A stretch of 64,000 nucleotides of DNA, taken from Eremothecium cymbalariae DBVPG#7215 (Eukaryota > Ascomycota > Saccharomycetes > Saccharomycetales > Saccharomycetaceae). Under the pieces are notes generated by a model, which ran no database searches, was not told where the DNA came from, and saw nothing but the letters and a program-made list of their open reading frames with translations. Below are positions 52,498 to 62,857 of the stretch, piece by piece. Position numbers and translations under genes: made by a program. Positions within the stretch are counted from its first letter, which is position 1. Each line of letters starts with the position of its first letter. The DNA lies in contig NC_016449.1 in assembly GCF_000235365.1 (NCBI RefSeq), forward strand, positions 186,001 through 250,000, written 5' to 3'.

Positions 52498-54940
52498 TTA
52501 TACAATCACTAACTGCTAATCCATACATTACCCTTTCAACATCCTTTCTTACACGTGACCAATCAGCTCTTCTTTGAACGAATTCATATATCTCTTCCTG
52601 TGTAAATATTCCTTGAAACTTCCCAACATCACATATCATTTTTCCTAGTTCTTTAGAATCTTTATTAGATACCAAAAATATTTGACCTACAGTTTTCAAA
52701 CCGGCAAACAAAGGAATAATCTGTTTCTGTTTCAACTTGTTCGCGATAAAATCATAATAATAGTTTAAATCACAAATCAAAAATATTGCCCCATCGGTAG
52801 ATATTATATTTTTTTTGATATTCTTAACAACCTCGTTAAAAAACCTCTCGCCCACCTCCTGCTGAAAAACATCTATCGTCCCTTTGTCTGTTGCGCCAGT
52901 CAAAAGGAAAAAATGGTTGGAAAGCAATTCGACAATCATTGTGGCACATTTTGAAGGTTTAATTTCGCGGTTCTTAACTGTAGAAGGGTCTGGATTAAAG
53001 TCCTCCGGCAATTGATTGGAGTTGAATACAAACAAAATCTCGTCCATTAATTTATTAATACCAATATTCAACCCTTCCGCAACAAAATCATCTAACATCA
53101 TCTCAAAATTCTTTTTTGTCTGAATTAATTCATTTAAAAAATCTTTATTTTTATCAACTATTTTTTTGGCAATTAGCTTGTCCCGGAAAAATATTGAAAT
53201 CATCTGAAGGATGATGTCGCCGATGTTAATAAGCTCAATGAACTTGATCAAGGGGTCGGTGGGCGCTGCCGCGGCAGCGGCAGCGCCCGACGTCAACCGG
53301 TTTATGTCTTGAGGATTATAATTCTGTAAAACATGCACGGCCTTCTCAAACCCAGGTTTGATGTGTCTGACACTCATTTCCTGGATGAGCAGTTTGAACA
53401 CCCTCTGGCAAGCGGCCTTTAGACAAGGCGCCAAGTCCTCGACCTTGGCCGCAGGCGCCTTGGCGGGCAAGCGCCTCATCGCGGACAACTTGCAAATATC
53501 GGCGATGATCGTCTCCGACCTCTGAATCGCCTTGTAACACAAATCCACAGACACCAACGACTGCAAGTTTTTCAAATTGTCATTTAACTTATTGAAGTCA
53601 TACATGAGCTTCAACTCTTCCTCCGCGGTCGCGGAGGAACCTATGCCATTTGTATTTTTTTTCTGGAGGATCCTGGTGAAAGACGACAAGAAGTTATTCT
53701 TCTCATTCATCAACTCCGTGCCACCAATTTTATTGCGCAAGGTCTCGTAAATCTGTCCATTGCGCTCCTCCTGCTTCTTAGCAGTCTCCTCGTTGTAGTG
53801 TGTGAACTCATCAGCTAACTGCGTCTTGAAGACCTCCTCTATTTTCAGCAAGTACTCGTCCACAATAAGAGGCTGCAAAAGAACATGAATGTTCTCGATG
53901 ACTATGTCGACAAAGTTGGGTCCCCCGTTTATACTGTCCCTCAATTCGCTCCGAAAAACATCCACCAAAATACCATACACGTCCGGCAAATACTCAACAG
54001 TATACTTCCTCGGCGCACTAAAGTTCCATGTACCATACTCAGAGCGCATCTGAGGGAAATTACTGACAAACTCACCCTCCAACCGCTCAGCTATGAACGG
54101 TACCACTACTTCCTCAAAAAAGGACTCGCAGTAAGGAACCATCACCGACAAGTTATCCGCAAACATCACATCAACAACCTCGATCTTCTCGTTCAAAAAG
54201 GAACAGAACGATTTAAAAATCGTTCTCACAGACTCCTGGTCCAACTGGCACTCGTCCAAGTCAAATATCCCAGTATATCGAACCAAGCTCGACTCAGTAT
54301 ACTCAATCTTTTTCTTAACGTACTCAACAAGCGTCGCCTGCTCCCCAAGAGCAACATAGGCATCCACTATCTTGACACCTGACTTGTAGTCCCTCTCATC
54401 GAATATACCGCCTAACTCAACAAGCAATTCTTCCAAAAAGCGCTCCTGAAGCTCCTCTAAATGCTCCTCAACCTGAACATACAATTCGTACGAACACCTG
54501 TTACACCTATTGAACCTACGGATTTGACGCAACAATTCCACCCTCGTAACAGGATCCTCACACCCTGCGGCCGCTGCAAACACTCCGTCCAAATCGCCTT
54601 CGTACAACTTCATTATAAAAGACCAAAAACACCTGTGAAACTTCTTATACACCTCTTTCGCATTAAACTTCTGGAACCCTTTTATTCTATCAAAAATGGT
54701 CAATGCATCACACTCTTCCACACCAGAATCCATCTCATCAACCACCGCATCACTCTCCACCAACCCCATAGAAACCAATTTCATATCCCAATACTCCAAA
54801 TCACTATACCCTTGCAGATAGTCATCGTACAACGACTTATTCAACCGCTGGAAACACAAATAGTCCCGAGGAGTCAAACTACGTGCAACCAACGTCACAA
54901 TATTCGTTACCTGAAATAAATCATCAATAGTTATAGTCAT
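52490..54940 (-). CDS. RCY1: F-box recycling protein Rcy1, with CAAX end
   Basis: F-box protein needed for endocytic recycling through Skp1 and Ypt31/32 (family knowledge). The 816-residue protein has an F-box-like N-terminus (about 20-60, with LTPRDYLCFQRLNKSLYDDYL), a long Sec10-like helical region, and a C-terminal CIIM, a CAAX box for prenylation; S. cerevisiae Rcy1 also ends in CAAX and is about 840 residues. The frame opens at TTG 54973; the first ATG is 54940. A poly-Ala tract near residues 550-557 is written in DNA as a GC-rich hairpin. In S. cerevisiae (YJL204C) it is next to PRP21, as here. Confidence 0.93.
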   Translation of the reverse strand: MTITIDDLFQVTNIVTLVARSLTPRDYLCFQRLNKSLYDDYLQGYSDLEYWDMKLVSMGLVESDAVVDEMDSGVEECDALTIFDRIKGFQKFNAKEVYKKFHRCFWSFIMKLYEGDLDGVFAAAAGCEDPVTRVELLRQIRRFNRCNRCSYELYVQVEEHLEELQERFLEELLVELGGIFDERDYKSGVKIVDAYVALGEQATLVEYVKKKIEYTESSLVRYTGIFDLDECQLDQESVRTIFKSFCSFLNEKIEVVDVMFADNLSVMVPYCESFFEEVVVPFIAERLEGEFVSNFPQMRSEYGTWNFSAPRKYTVEYLPDVYGILVDVFRSELRDSINGGPNFVDIVIENIHVLLQPLIVDEYLLKIEEVFKTQLADEFTHYNEETAKKQEERNGQIYETLRNKIGGTELMNEKNNFLSSFTRILQKKNTNGIGSSATAEEELKLMYDFNKLNDNLKNLQSLVSVDLCYKAIQRSETIIADICKLSAMRRLPAKAPAAKVEDLAPCLKAACQRVFKLLIQEMSVRHIKPGFEKAVHVLQNYNPQDINRLTSGAAAAAAAPTDPLIKFIELINIGDIILQMISIFFRDKLIAKKIVDKNKDFLNELIQTKKNFEMMLDDFVAEGLNIGINKLMDEILFVFNSNQLPEDFNPDPSTVKNREIKPSKCATMIVELLSNHFFLLTGATDKGTIDVFQQEVGERFFNEVVKNIKKNIISTDGAIFLICDLNYYYDFIANKLKQKQIIPLFAGLKTVGQIFLVSNKDSKELGKMICDVGKFQGIFTQEEIYEFVQRRADWSRVRKDVERVMYGLAVSDCIIM
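53261..53288. repeat. GC-rich inverted repeat within RCY1, poly-Ala
   Basis: Arms GGGCGCTGCCG and CGGCAGCGCCC (11 bp each, perfect) flank CGGCAG. The tract encodes the poly-Ala segment of Rcy1 and is far more GC-rich than the surrounding gene. Confidence 0.95.
53618..53639. repeat. Second GC-rich hairpin within RCY1
   Basis: Arms TTCCTCCGCG and CGCGGAGGAA (10 bp, perfect) with a 2-bp spacer. It lies 330 bp from the first hairpin and codes for part of an acidic AEEE stretch. Confidence 0.9.
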
Positions 54941-55190
54941 TATTATTCTCCTGCCAGAAACAAAAAATAGCAATTATATTATATATCCTTTAGTGTTTGT
55001 ACCTGGCTCACCAAGCCACCTTTCCACTTTTTAACCTTTCCCTTACTAATTTGTGAACTTAAAAAGGAATCTCTAGCCAAAGGAAATTTTCAATCTCATT
55101 CACATAAAAAACGTTCTAAAACTAACACTATAAAAAAACAACTATGCTCCAACTACTAAATTGCAAGTTTCGTAGAGATACGACTACGTG

Positions 55191-56372
55191 ATGATAACAT
55201 TCGAGGATATCAAAGCTGTTCCACTGCCGCCAAACATACTTGTTCCTGAAGATGAAAATATCAAAAATTCAATTTTGCAAACGGTACTAAAGCTGGCCAA
55301 CAATCAAAACGTCCTGTCGCAGGAGCAGCCAACCAAAAAGAACGACATCCCGTACGCCAACCCAAACGATAAATATCACGACTACTACATGTATTACATG
55401 AAACGCTTCCCAAAGGCATCTGACAATGATAACAAAGAATACGCAGCTAAAAAGAAAAAGAACCCACAAACGCCAGCTGAACCGTACCCGTTTGTTTTTA
55501 GTACATACAACGAGCGCATACCGCCACGAGACCTAGAAATAATAAAAACTACCGCAGTATTCTGCATCATCAACGAGGACATAGATTACATCTCTAAACT
55601 GCAGACATTGTACAAAGATGACCCTACATTCCAGTTCCTGGACCCATCGCATTCGTTATATCAGGTGTTCACAAGCTTCATAAATCAATACAAACAATTA
55701 ACCGCGGGGGAGTACGGTCTGCTATGCGCTCTTGGTGATGACCACATACACACGATCATGAAAAGGGCATTCGAAAGATCCAGATACAAAGAATTCACAG
55801 AGACCATGAAAGAACAACAACAATATGCGTTCGAAAAGATGAAGATAAAATTCGCAGCATTCGAATGGCACGACTACAACCTGGTGGGAAGCTTCACAAT
55901 TGACGAACAGGATTTGGAAAAAGAGCTCCAACCCGCTTTAGACTTCGACAAGATGTACTCATCATCCCTAACAAAAGAATTCAAAGACATATTTACCGAC
56001 ATGACGCCAAAAACAACCAGTAAAGGAGCATCTGAACCGGTAAATAAGGAATTGAAGCCCAGAAAGAAAAGACAGATAAAAATTAAGCCTGCAGGGGAAA
56101 TGAGGATCAACAGAAACACCGAATCGACTCACAACACCACCAAAAAAATAGAATGTCCAATCACACATAAGTTAATACACGAAGACAAGCTGGAAAGACA
56201 TTTGCAAATTTTATTAACAGACCCAAACTACAAAGAAGAAAGGGAACAATACAAAGCGAAATACAACCTAACGAATATCACATCCCAAGGGGTATACGAA
56301 AACATCAAAAGAGTTCTCGATAAAAACTCACAAAATGACGAACAGGCAAGAAAAAAGCAGAAGTCAAAATAG
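55191..56372 (+). CDS. PRP21: SF3a splicing factor subunit Prp21 (SF3A1)
   Basis: U2 snRNP component (SF3a120) needed for pre-spliceosome assembly. The 393-residue protein has two SURP modules, about 25-75 (with YANPNDKYHDYYMYYMKRF) and about 120-165 (with FLDPSHSLYQVFTSFI). A C-terminal ECPITHKLI and an HLQILLTDPNY segment match the SF3A1 family. S. cerevisiae Prp21 is only about 280 residues, so this form keeps a longer C-terminal part. The frame opens one codon earlier at GTG; the ATG is 55191. It is divergent from RCY1, as YJL203W and YJL204C are. Confidence 0.9.
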   Translation: MITFEDIKAVPLPPNILVPEDENIKNSILQTVLKLANNQNVLSQEQPTKKNDIPYANPNDKYHDYYMYYMKRFPKASDNDNKEYAAKKKKNPQTPAEPYPFVFSTYNERIPPRDLEIIKTTAVFCIINEDIDYISKLQTLYKDDPTFQFLDPSHSLYQVFTSFINQYKQLTAGEYGLLCALGDDHIHTIMKRAFERSRYKEFTETMKEQQQYAFEKMKIKFAAFEWHDYNLVGSFTIDEQDLEKELQPALDFDKMYSSSLTKEFKDIFTDMTPKTTSKGASEPVNKELKPRKKRQIKIKPAGEMRINRNTESTHNTTKKIECPITHKLIHEDKLERHLQILLTDPNYKEEREQYKAKYNLTNITSQGVYENIKRVLDKNSQNDEQARKKQKSK

Positions 56373-57656
56373 CTTCTCAATCAAAACCAGAAATTACAAT
56401 AAAAACTAATTTAATGAATTGCCGAAAATCCCCCTTAAGAAAATGACTTTCAACAACTATGCTTGGCCTATTGTCTAAATTTCCAAATACGTTATACATT
56501 AAGTTACCAACGTTAACCACGAAAAAGCGCGTAAATACCACTTCCTCCCAAATCTCTAATTACAAAGGTAAACATCAACCAAACGACAAACAACCTCAAC
56601 TTCCACATATAGAAATAGTCAATTACCTAAAATCTTTACCTACTAAAAAGACATGTTGAAACCTGGAAAACGAGACACCTCTAATTTCACTCCTACAATG
56701 ATGCATATATAAAGATAACACCGCCATTGCCCAATTAAACAAAAGATAATCTCATTATCCGACTCCTCGACTTGTATATTACAGACATTCTCTGATATAT
56801 TCATCACTTTCTTACTATATCCATAATAGGTATGAGCAATAATTAGATTACCTTCAAATAATCTTAATACACTCTCAATCTACAAAAAATAACGCCAAAA
56901 ATTTCTTAGCCGTTTTTGTTACTCAAACGGTTTTACTTACAACATTATGATCACTTTGGTTTATCTTTGAACTTATTTTTTCGCTTGTCAAACATATTTT
57001 ATCTTTTTACAAACATATTTTCCCCTTTCTTCAAACAGATTTTATAAGTTGGGAAACCGATCCGATCGCGAACTTACAAAACAAGTTCGGATGAAATCTG
57101 AAGCCATTCCTGCAAAAGATAAAAACAGTTGCCAGAACAATCTACACAAAACGCAACATCACCAAGTCTTTCACTACTTCTCTACAAAATTACACATATT
57201 TGATTCAAAAGATACTTTCACGATCTAAACTTACAACAGATTCTACTACCTGAACAAAAGACAAATATTACCTATAAGACATAAAACGACAATAAATGTT
57301 AGCAATACAAATAGATTACTCTTGAACCATATAAACCACTAAGTAATAAATGTTTCGAATATAAACCACATGGTAATACAACATGGTTAGATGCTTATTT
57401 AACGGCCAAACACATCCAATAGAAGTCACATGATATATAACACCCACGCATCTTGTGCGAAAAAATTTTCTTTCAAACATCGTTCTTAAAAAAAAAGAAA
57501 ATGGCAGAGATGTTATCCAATAAAGTATCAATGAGAGAAAGGTTACTACTCATCAGAGTTGTTTAACTAAAAGGGTCAAGCGTTCCAGAGGAAGGAGAAG
57601 TCTTAGAGGACGAAGTAGAAGCAGAAGAAGAAGAAGAAGAAGAAGACGAAAAAGAT
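56373..57656. other. Gene-poor stretch PRP21-GIS2
   Basis: About 1280 bp, the longest gap in the window. It holds one doubtful small frame (56459-56659, listed separately), two copies of AAACATATTTT near 57000, and a 7-bp inverted repeat CGAACTT/AAGTTCG near 57070. Before GIS2 is a purine run made of GAA repeats at about 57595-57655. GTCACATG at 57424 resembles CDEI, but no CDEIII partner is seen. Confidence 0.5.
56459..56659 (+). CDS. Possible small protein, unknown function
   Basis: A 66-codon frame beginning at ATG, MLGLLSKFPNTLYIKLPTL, followed by KK and many Asn/Ser/Lys residues, ending KKTC. The N-terminus has hydrophobic and basic residues and no acids, which would suit a mitochondrial signal. 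I recognise no family, and a chance frame is as likely. Confidence 0.25.
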   Translation: MLGLLSKFPNTLYIKLPTLTTKKRVNTTSSQISNYKGKHQPNDKQPQLPHIEIVNYLKSLPTKKTC

Positions 57657-58145
57657 ATGTCTCAGAAAGCTTGTTATGTTTGCGGAAAGTTAGGTCATTT
57701 GGCTGATAACTGTGACTCTGAGCGGTTATGTTACAACTGCAATCAACCAGGTCATATTCAATCAGAATGTACCTTACCCAGATCCGCTGAACATAAGCAG
57801 TGTTACAACTGTGGCGAAACTGGCCACGTGAGAGGTGAGTGCAACATCCAAAAATGTTTCAACTGTAACCAAGCTGGTCATATTTCCAAAGACTGTCCTG
57901 AACCAAGAAGAAGCAGGTTCAGTACCAGCAGAGCTTCCTTCTCGACCAAATCATCTAAGGTTTCGTGTTACAGATGCGGTGGGCCAAACCATATGGCAAA
58001 GGACTGCTTGCAAGATGAGACCAAGTGTTACTCTTGCGGCAAATCAGGTCATATTTCCAGGGACTGTCCAAGTGGTCCATCTGAGAAAACCTGTTACAAC
58101 TGCAATGAACCTGGGCATATCTCCAGAGACTGCCCAGTTCACTAA
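57657..58145 (+). CDS. GIS2: CCHC zinc-knuckle RNA-binding protein Gis2 (CNBP)
   Basis: Translational regulator that binds G-rich mRNA sites (family knowledge). The 162-residue protein consists of seven CX2CX4HX4C knuckles, from CYVCGKLGHLADNC to CYNCNEPGHISRDC, with a short Arg/Ser linker before the fifth. S. cerevisiae Gis2 (about 153 residues, YNL255C) also has seven. It is convergent with FOL1, as YNL255C and YNL256W are in S. cerevisiae. Confidence 0.96.
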   Translation: MSQKACYVCGKLGHLADNCDSERLCYNCNQPGHIQSECTLPRSAEHKQCYNCGETGHVRGECNIQKCFNCNQAGHISKDCPEPRRSRFSTSRASFSTKSSKVSCYRCGGPNHMAKDCLQDETKCYSCGKSGHISRDCPSGPSEKTCYNCNEPGHISRDCPVH

Positions 58146-58326
58146 GCCGGTTCATGCTGAAAATGCGTGATAGGTAACGTTTTTTTTTTAGAATCTACAT
58201 TAAGATAGTTTTAAATAATTTCGGATATCCAACATTACTTAAAAATCATGTTAAATTGAAATTTAAAATAACGACTATGTTAACTATGTTCTATGACAAA
58301 TATCCATTAAGGTGATTTTTGTTTAT

Positions 58327-60702
58327 TTAGCTCCTATATAGAGCATCTGCTAATTTAATAATCCTACTAGAATTGGAGACATCATGAACTCTAAAAATAT
58401 CCACGCCGTATCCAACGCATGATGCAGCTACAGCTCCAATAACCACATCACGTTTTTCTGCATCTGATTCTTGGATAATGGTACCTATAAACTTTTTACG
58501 AGATGGTCCAAGTAAGACGGGCAAATTAGAGAAACTAACAAACCGATTATCTTTCACACAACTGTAGTTTTTCAAAACAGGTATATGTTTTATAATCTCC
58601 ACATTCTGTTTACCAGTCTTTCCAAATCCGATACCGGGATCCAAGATGATTTGCCAACGTTTAACTCCTGCTGTCATAGCCTTCAGAAAACTTTCTGCAA
58701 TTTCCCTGGCTACATTCCTCACCAATTCTGTTCCGACCAAAGAATCGCGTCTTCCACAAATAAACTCCTCAACTGCAATAGAAGAGACCTCATCGCCGTA
58801 TTCTACCATATTCATCATGTTCGAAATGTCTCCCCGAATGTGAGATAGAACATATGCGATATTAGGATTGGCTGCAATAACTTTAAACATGTTCGCGTCT
58901 AACCGTCCTCCAGATATGTCATTCACCATATCAACACCAGCTTCAATAGCCGCTTTCGCAACCTCAGAACGATAAGTGTCAACCGATAGCACGATTCTAT
59001 CCTGCGGAAGCTCACTACATTCCCTGATATTTCTAATAACAGGTATGACACGAGTTAGCTCCTCTTGTAAATCTATTTGCAGAGCGCCGGGTCTGGTTGA
59101 ACAACCACCAACATCTATAATAACAAATTTCTGGAAGGTGAGTGCCTCTTCAACCATCTTTTTAACTTTATCAACATGGTACTTAACATTACGATAATCA
59201 GATGAACCATCCGAAAACGAATCTGGAGTAACATTTAATATTCCCATTATTTGGGTATTCGATGTAGTCTGTCGAATCAACGTCCCAGTAATAGCATCAC
59301 GTTCATATGCAGTTTCAAAAGTTAAAAATCGGCAATCAGTAATACTTTTGAAGTTCGCTTGAGGGAGTGGTACTAATTTTTGCAATAACTGCTCATTATT
59401 ACCGGTCTCATACAATTCCTTTAACCTATCATGCAAGAACTCTCCGGTTATAGGATGTACTTCACTAAAAGCAACAAGTTCACACAATGGCTCTAGAACA
59501 AACGTTCTTTCCAGCATTCTACTGTGAGGAATAACCAATTCATCAGAATTCCAAAGCACATGTTGCCCATCAGATTTTTTCATCATAACTATATCCAAAT
59601 CAATGCATCTAGGCCCATTCTCAATAAGTTTAACTCTTTTCATATCTTCATACTCAATCCGTTTGCATAGCTTTAGCAATTCCAAGGGGTCATGCTGTGT
59701 TCGAATCTCAATGACACCATTAAAAAACCTCTTCTGATCTTCAAAATACATAGGCTTAGTCTCAAATAAAGACGATACTTGAATAACATCCACCTTTATG
59801 TCATCTTTTAACAAATTAATGCACTCTACTATGTTCTTAAACCTATCTCCAGAATTTGAACCAACAGCTAACATCGCAGTGTAACATTCAGTTTCACCAA
59901 TCCGTTGTTCTTGCATAATCGGAAGATTACCCCCAAAATTAAACTTTACCTTATTAACTTGAGCCCCTTTCCCACACAGATCATTCAGCGATCTAATACA
60001 GCTCACACCAACACCTTGCGTTTCCATTAGAGCATTCAATTTCAAAACTTTAATTTTAACCTCCACGGACTTATTAGCCTGAAAATAGTCATCAGAAGTA
60101 ACAACCCGTGCCACTTCCTCTACCAAAGCTTCCACAGTCTTGAATTCAGCATTCTCTACAGAACTAATAACATTATCAATAATACTCTTGATAGACAGCA
60201 TCTTATAGCCCTTGAGCAGTGAGAACGAAATATTAAAGTTGACAAACTGTTTTGTAAGCCTTTCGAAATTAAAAATACCTACTAGGGTCAACAACTTCAA
60301 GTCTGATATAACGATGATATCATCCACGTGCGGATTACTAGACACAATAACGTCCACACTACCACATCTTATATGACTTGTTGGACAATTAACCTCTAAT
60401 TCTAATGCTTCAATACCTTCATACTTGCTGATTGAATAATCTACCACTGATTTACCCAACTCCCGTAAAGATAGATGATCCCTAGTGGTAACAAACTCGG
60501 TAATATCACTAGATATCTTAGCATAATCCAAAGAATACTTCAGATCATCAGTTGCACTACTTTCACGAAAATCTGTGACCATCTTCATACTCATAAGCAA
60601 CTTCTGAGGAGTAACTCTATTCCACCGGTCTGGTCCTACCAATGCATTCAAAGATAGCTTATGGATATAAACGGCATCCCTAAGCTCACCAACACGCCTC
60701 AT
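58327..60702 (-). CDS. FOL1: Trifunctional folate enzyme Fol1 (DHNA, HPPK, DHPS)
   Basis: Fuses dihydroneopterin aldolase, hydroxymethylpterin pyrophosphokinase and dihydropteroate synthase for folate synthesis, at the mitochondrion. From the ATG at 60702 the protein has 791 residues: two aldolase repeats (about 1-260), HPPK (about 270-460) with AVGSNSGDRF and RCIDLDIVMM, and DHPS (about 490-790) with ILNVTPDSFSDG, DPGIGFGKT and GPSRKKFIG. S. cerevisiae Fol1 is about 824. Upstream of the ATG the frame continues to a TTG at 60762 as a presequence-like SKVFINRFLLSKGRLFSS. Confidence 0.95.
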   Translation of the reverse strand: MRRVGELRDAVYIHKLSLNALVGPDRWNRVTPQKLLMSMKMVTDFRESSATDDLKYSLDYAKISSDITEFVTTRDHLSLRELGKSVVDYSISKYEGIEALELEVNCPTSHIRCGSVDVIVSSNPHVDDIIVISDLKLLTLVGIFNFERLTKQFVNFNISFSLLKGYKMLSIKSIIDNVISSVENAEFKTVEALVEEVARVVTSDDYFQANKSVEVKIKVLKLNALMETQGVGVSCIRSLNDLCGKGAQVNKVKFNFGGNLPIMQEQRIGETECYTAMLAVGSNSGDRFKNIVECINLLKDDIKVDVIQVSSLFETKPMYFEDQKRFFNGVIEIRTQHDPLELLKLCKRIEYEDMKRVKLIENGPRCIDLDIVMMKKSDGQHVLWNSDELVIPHSRMLERTFVLEPLCELVAFSEVHPITGEFLHDRLKELYETGNNEQLLQKLVPLPQANFKSITDCRFLTFETAYERDAITGTLIRQTTSNTQIMGILNVTPDSFSDGSSDYRNVKYHVDKVKKMVEEALTFQKFVIIDVGGCSTRPGALQIDLQEELTRVIPVIRNIRECSELPQDRIVLSVDTYRSEVAKAAIEAGVDMVNDISGGRLDANMFKVIAANPNIAYVLSHIRGDISNMMNMVEYGDEVSSIAVEEFICGRRDSLVGTELVRNVAREIAESFLKAMTAGVKRWQIILDPGIGFGKTGKQNVEIIKHIPVLKNYSCVKDNRFVSFSNLPVLLGPSRKKFIGTIIQESDAEKRDVVIGAVAASCVGYGVDIFRVHDVSNSSRIIKLADALYRS

Positions 60703-61298
60703 GCTGCTAAAGAGCCTACCTTTCGATAGTAAAAACCTATTAATGAATACTTTAGAACACAATTTGGAAATTTATAGCCTAATGATAATGCACATATTAA
60801 AATGAAACCTTAAATACTTTAACACTTACTCACAGAGTCAAATATTGACACATCTTAAAAAATTTTTCAAATATTGTTTGGCCAAATAAAATATAATCAT
60901 AATGATTACAAAAATCCATATTCAACAGAGGCATAACAGTTATACTGATGTTCCAGGAGCTCCGAAGACGTTTTAAAGAGTAAAACATGTAGTAAAAACT
61001 TTGAACTGAACAATAACTTGTCCTGTGCTTTCCCGGAAAAGTATGCTGCAGTTTATCAAGAGTAATTTTAAACTTTATCCGATCAATAACAGCAACTCAA
61101 CCGTAGCTAGAAACAGGATATTATACTTATAAGCGATACATTATTATCTTCTGACTAGACCCTTTGTATATTTACTTTTTCTATGCTGCATCCGGTATTC
61201 AATACTTTCCCGGGTTATACGTATACATAATAGCCTGATCGGCATCATCTGCTCTTGCCACTACAACGAACTAGAGATCTACTAAAAACACTGGTAAG
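60703..61298. other. Divergent promoter, FOL1/COQ6
   Basis: About 600 bp. No gene, tRNA or strong repeat is seen. Confidence 0.5.
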
Positions 61299-62717
61299 AT
61301 GTTAAGATCCTTGGTCAAAATACCCAATACTAGGTTCTTAGCGACTGCTTCGAAATCTGTAGAAACAACTGATGTACTTATTGTTGGTGGCGGACCAGCT
61401 GGTCTAAGTTTGGCTGCAGCCATTAAAACATCACCACATTTATCCCATCTTTCTACAACTTTAATTGAAGCGGGAAGTTTAACTAAAATCAGGGACTTCT
61501 ACGACAATCCCCCGCAAAACTACCAGAATCGTATCATTAGTCTGACAAACCAAGCTAAGGTATTCCTAGAAAACAAACTTGCTATTGAGTTTTTGAAAGA
61601 CCGAATCCAACCGTTTGATGGATTGTATGTTACCGATGGATGTTCAAAAGGGACTATGGAGATGGAAAGAGAAAATATGGGTTACATGGTGGAAATTCAC
61701 CATATACAAAGTGCGATTCTCAAAAGAATAAAAGAAGTCTCTCCTGCAGGCCTGGACATTCTTGATAGTACAAAAGTAACAAATATTGAATACAGTGTCC
61801 CAGGAGATCTTTTGTCTTGGCCATTGGTAACGTTAGACAACGGTAAATATATTAGGACAAGGCTGTTAGTCGGTGCGGATGGAAAAAACTCCCCTGTTAA
61901 GAATTTCTCTGGCTTGAAATCTCGTGGATGGTCATATAACAGTTGGGGTATAGTCGCTAACTTAAAGTTGGTATATCCTCCTTTCAAACTAAGGGGTTGG
62001 CAAAGATTCCTGAAAACAGGCCCAATTGCTTTGTTACCTATGCCAAATGACGATGCCTTCCTGACGTGGAGTACTACGGAACCGTTATCCCGTCTGTTGT
62101 TGTCAATTGACCCTAAAGCAACTGCAGCATTAATTAATGCATCATTCGTACTTGAGGAGGTAGATTTGAAGTATTACTACCAAGAATTGGAACAAGGTAC
62201 AATAACCACCGAGGAATTGATCCGCGACATTGAGTTTAGAATACAACAAGTTTTCGACCAATTAGCAGACGAAAGTGAGATCGACAGATGCTACCCTCCT
62301 AAAGTTGCAGATGTAGTTGGGCCTTCTAGAGGTAGATTCCCACTGTCCTTGGCCCACGTAGACACCTACATTGCAGAAAGAATCGCCCTAATTGGCGATG
62401 CAGCTCACACTATACACCCTCTAGCTGGCCAAGGATTAAACATGGGTCAAGCTGATTGCGAATCTTTAGTAAAGTCCTTGGAAACAGCAACCCAACGGGG
62501 ATTAGATATTGGTTCAAAACTGGCACTAGAGCCCTACTGGTCTGAACGCTATCCATTAAATAGCGCTTTAATAGGCGGCGTTGACAAGCTCCAAAAGCTA
62601 TACTCTACCGACTTCAAACCAATTGTAGCTGTTAGAAGTTTCGGCATGAATCTAGTTAATCAAATGGGTCCTCTTAAAGAATTCATCATGGATCAGATTA
62701 GCGGTATCTCTAAGTAA
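61299..62717 (+). CDS. COQ6: Flavin-dependent ubiquinone hydroxylase Coq6
   Basis: Mitochondrial C5-hydroxylase of ubiquinone synthesis (family knowledge). The 472-residue protein (S. cerevisiae about 479) has a presequence MLRSLVKIPNTRFLATAS, an FAD-binding DVLIVGGGPAGLSLAA (about 26-41), and the second FAD motif ALIGDAAHTIHPLAGQGLNMG (about 366-386). It is placed between FOL1 and the cyclophilin-RRM gene. Confidence 0.95.
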   Translation: MLRSLVKIPNTRFLATASKSVETTDVLIVGGGPAGLSLAAAIKTSPHLSHLSTTLIEAGSLTKIRDFYDNPPQNYQNRIISLTNQAKVFLENKLAIEFLKDRIQPFDGLYVTDGCSKGTMEMERENMGYMVEIHHIQSAILKRIKEVSPAGLDILDSTKVTNIEYSVPGDLLSWPLVTLDNGKYIRTRLLVGADGKNSPVKNFSGLKSRGWSYNSWGIVANLKLVYPPFKLRGWQRFLKTGPIALLPMPNDDAFLTWSTTEPLSRLLLSIDPKATAALINASFVLEEVDLKYYYQELEQGTITTEELIRDIEFRIQQVFDQLADESEIDRCYPPKVADVVGPSRGRFPLSLAHVDTYIAERIALIGDAAHTIHPLAGQGLNMGQADCESLVKSLETATQRGLDIGSKLALEPYWSERYPLNSALIGGVDKLQKLYSTDFKPIVAVRSFGMNLVNQMGPLKEFIMDQISGISK

Positions 62718-62857
62718 GAAGAATCACGCAGTACGTTTGATTTTTCATCCACTTTTTATATCATCAAACGCTCTATTTGATCACGGTCTTTAATATTAAC
62801 AAATATAGGTAAACTCTTCAGAAAGACAGAGGGGATCTACCAAGAACCACAATCGCT

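Noticed and set aside
57424..57431. GTCACATG, resembling centromere CDEI
   Set aside because: No CDEIII (TTTCCGAA core) at the required distance in either orientation.
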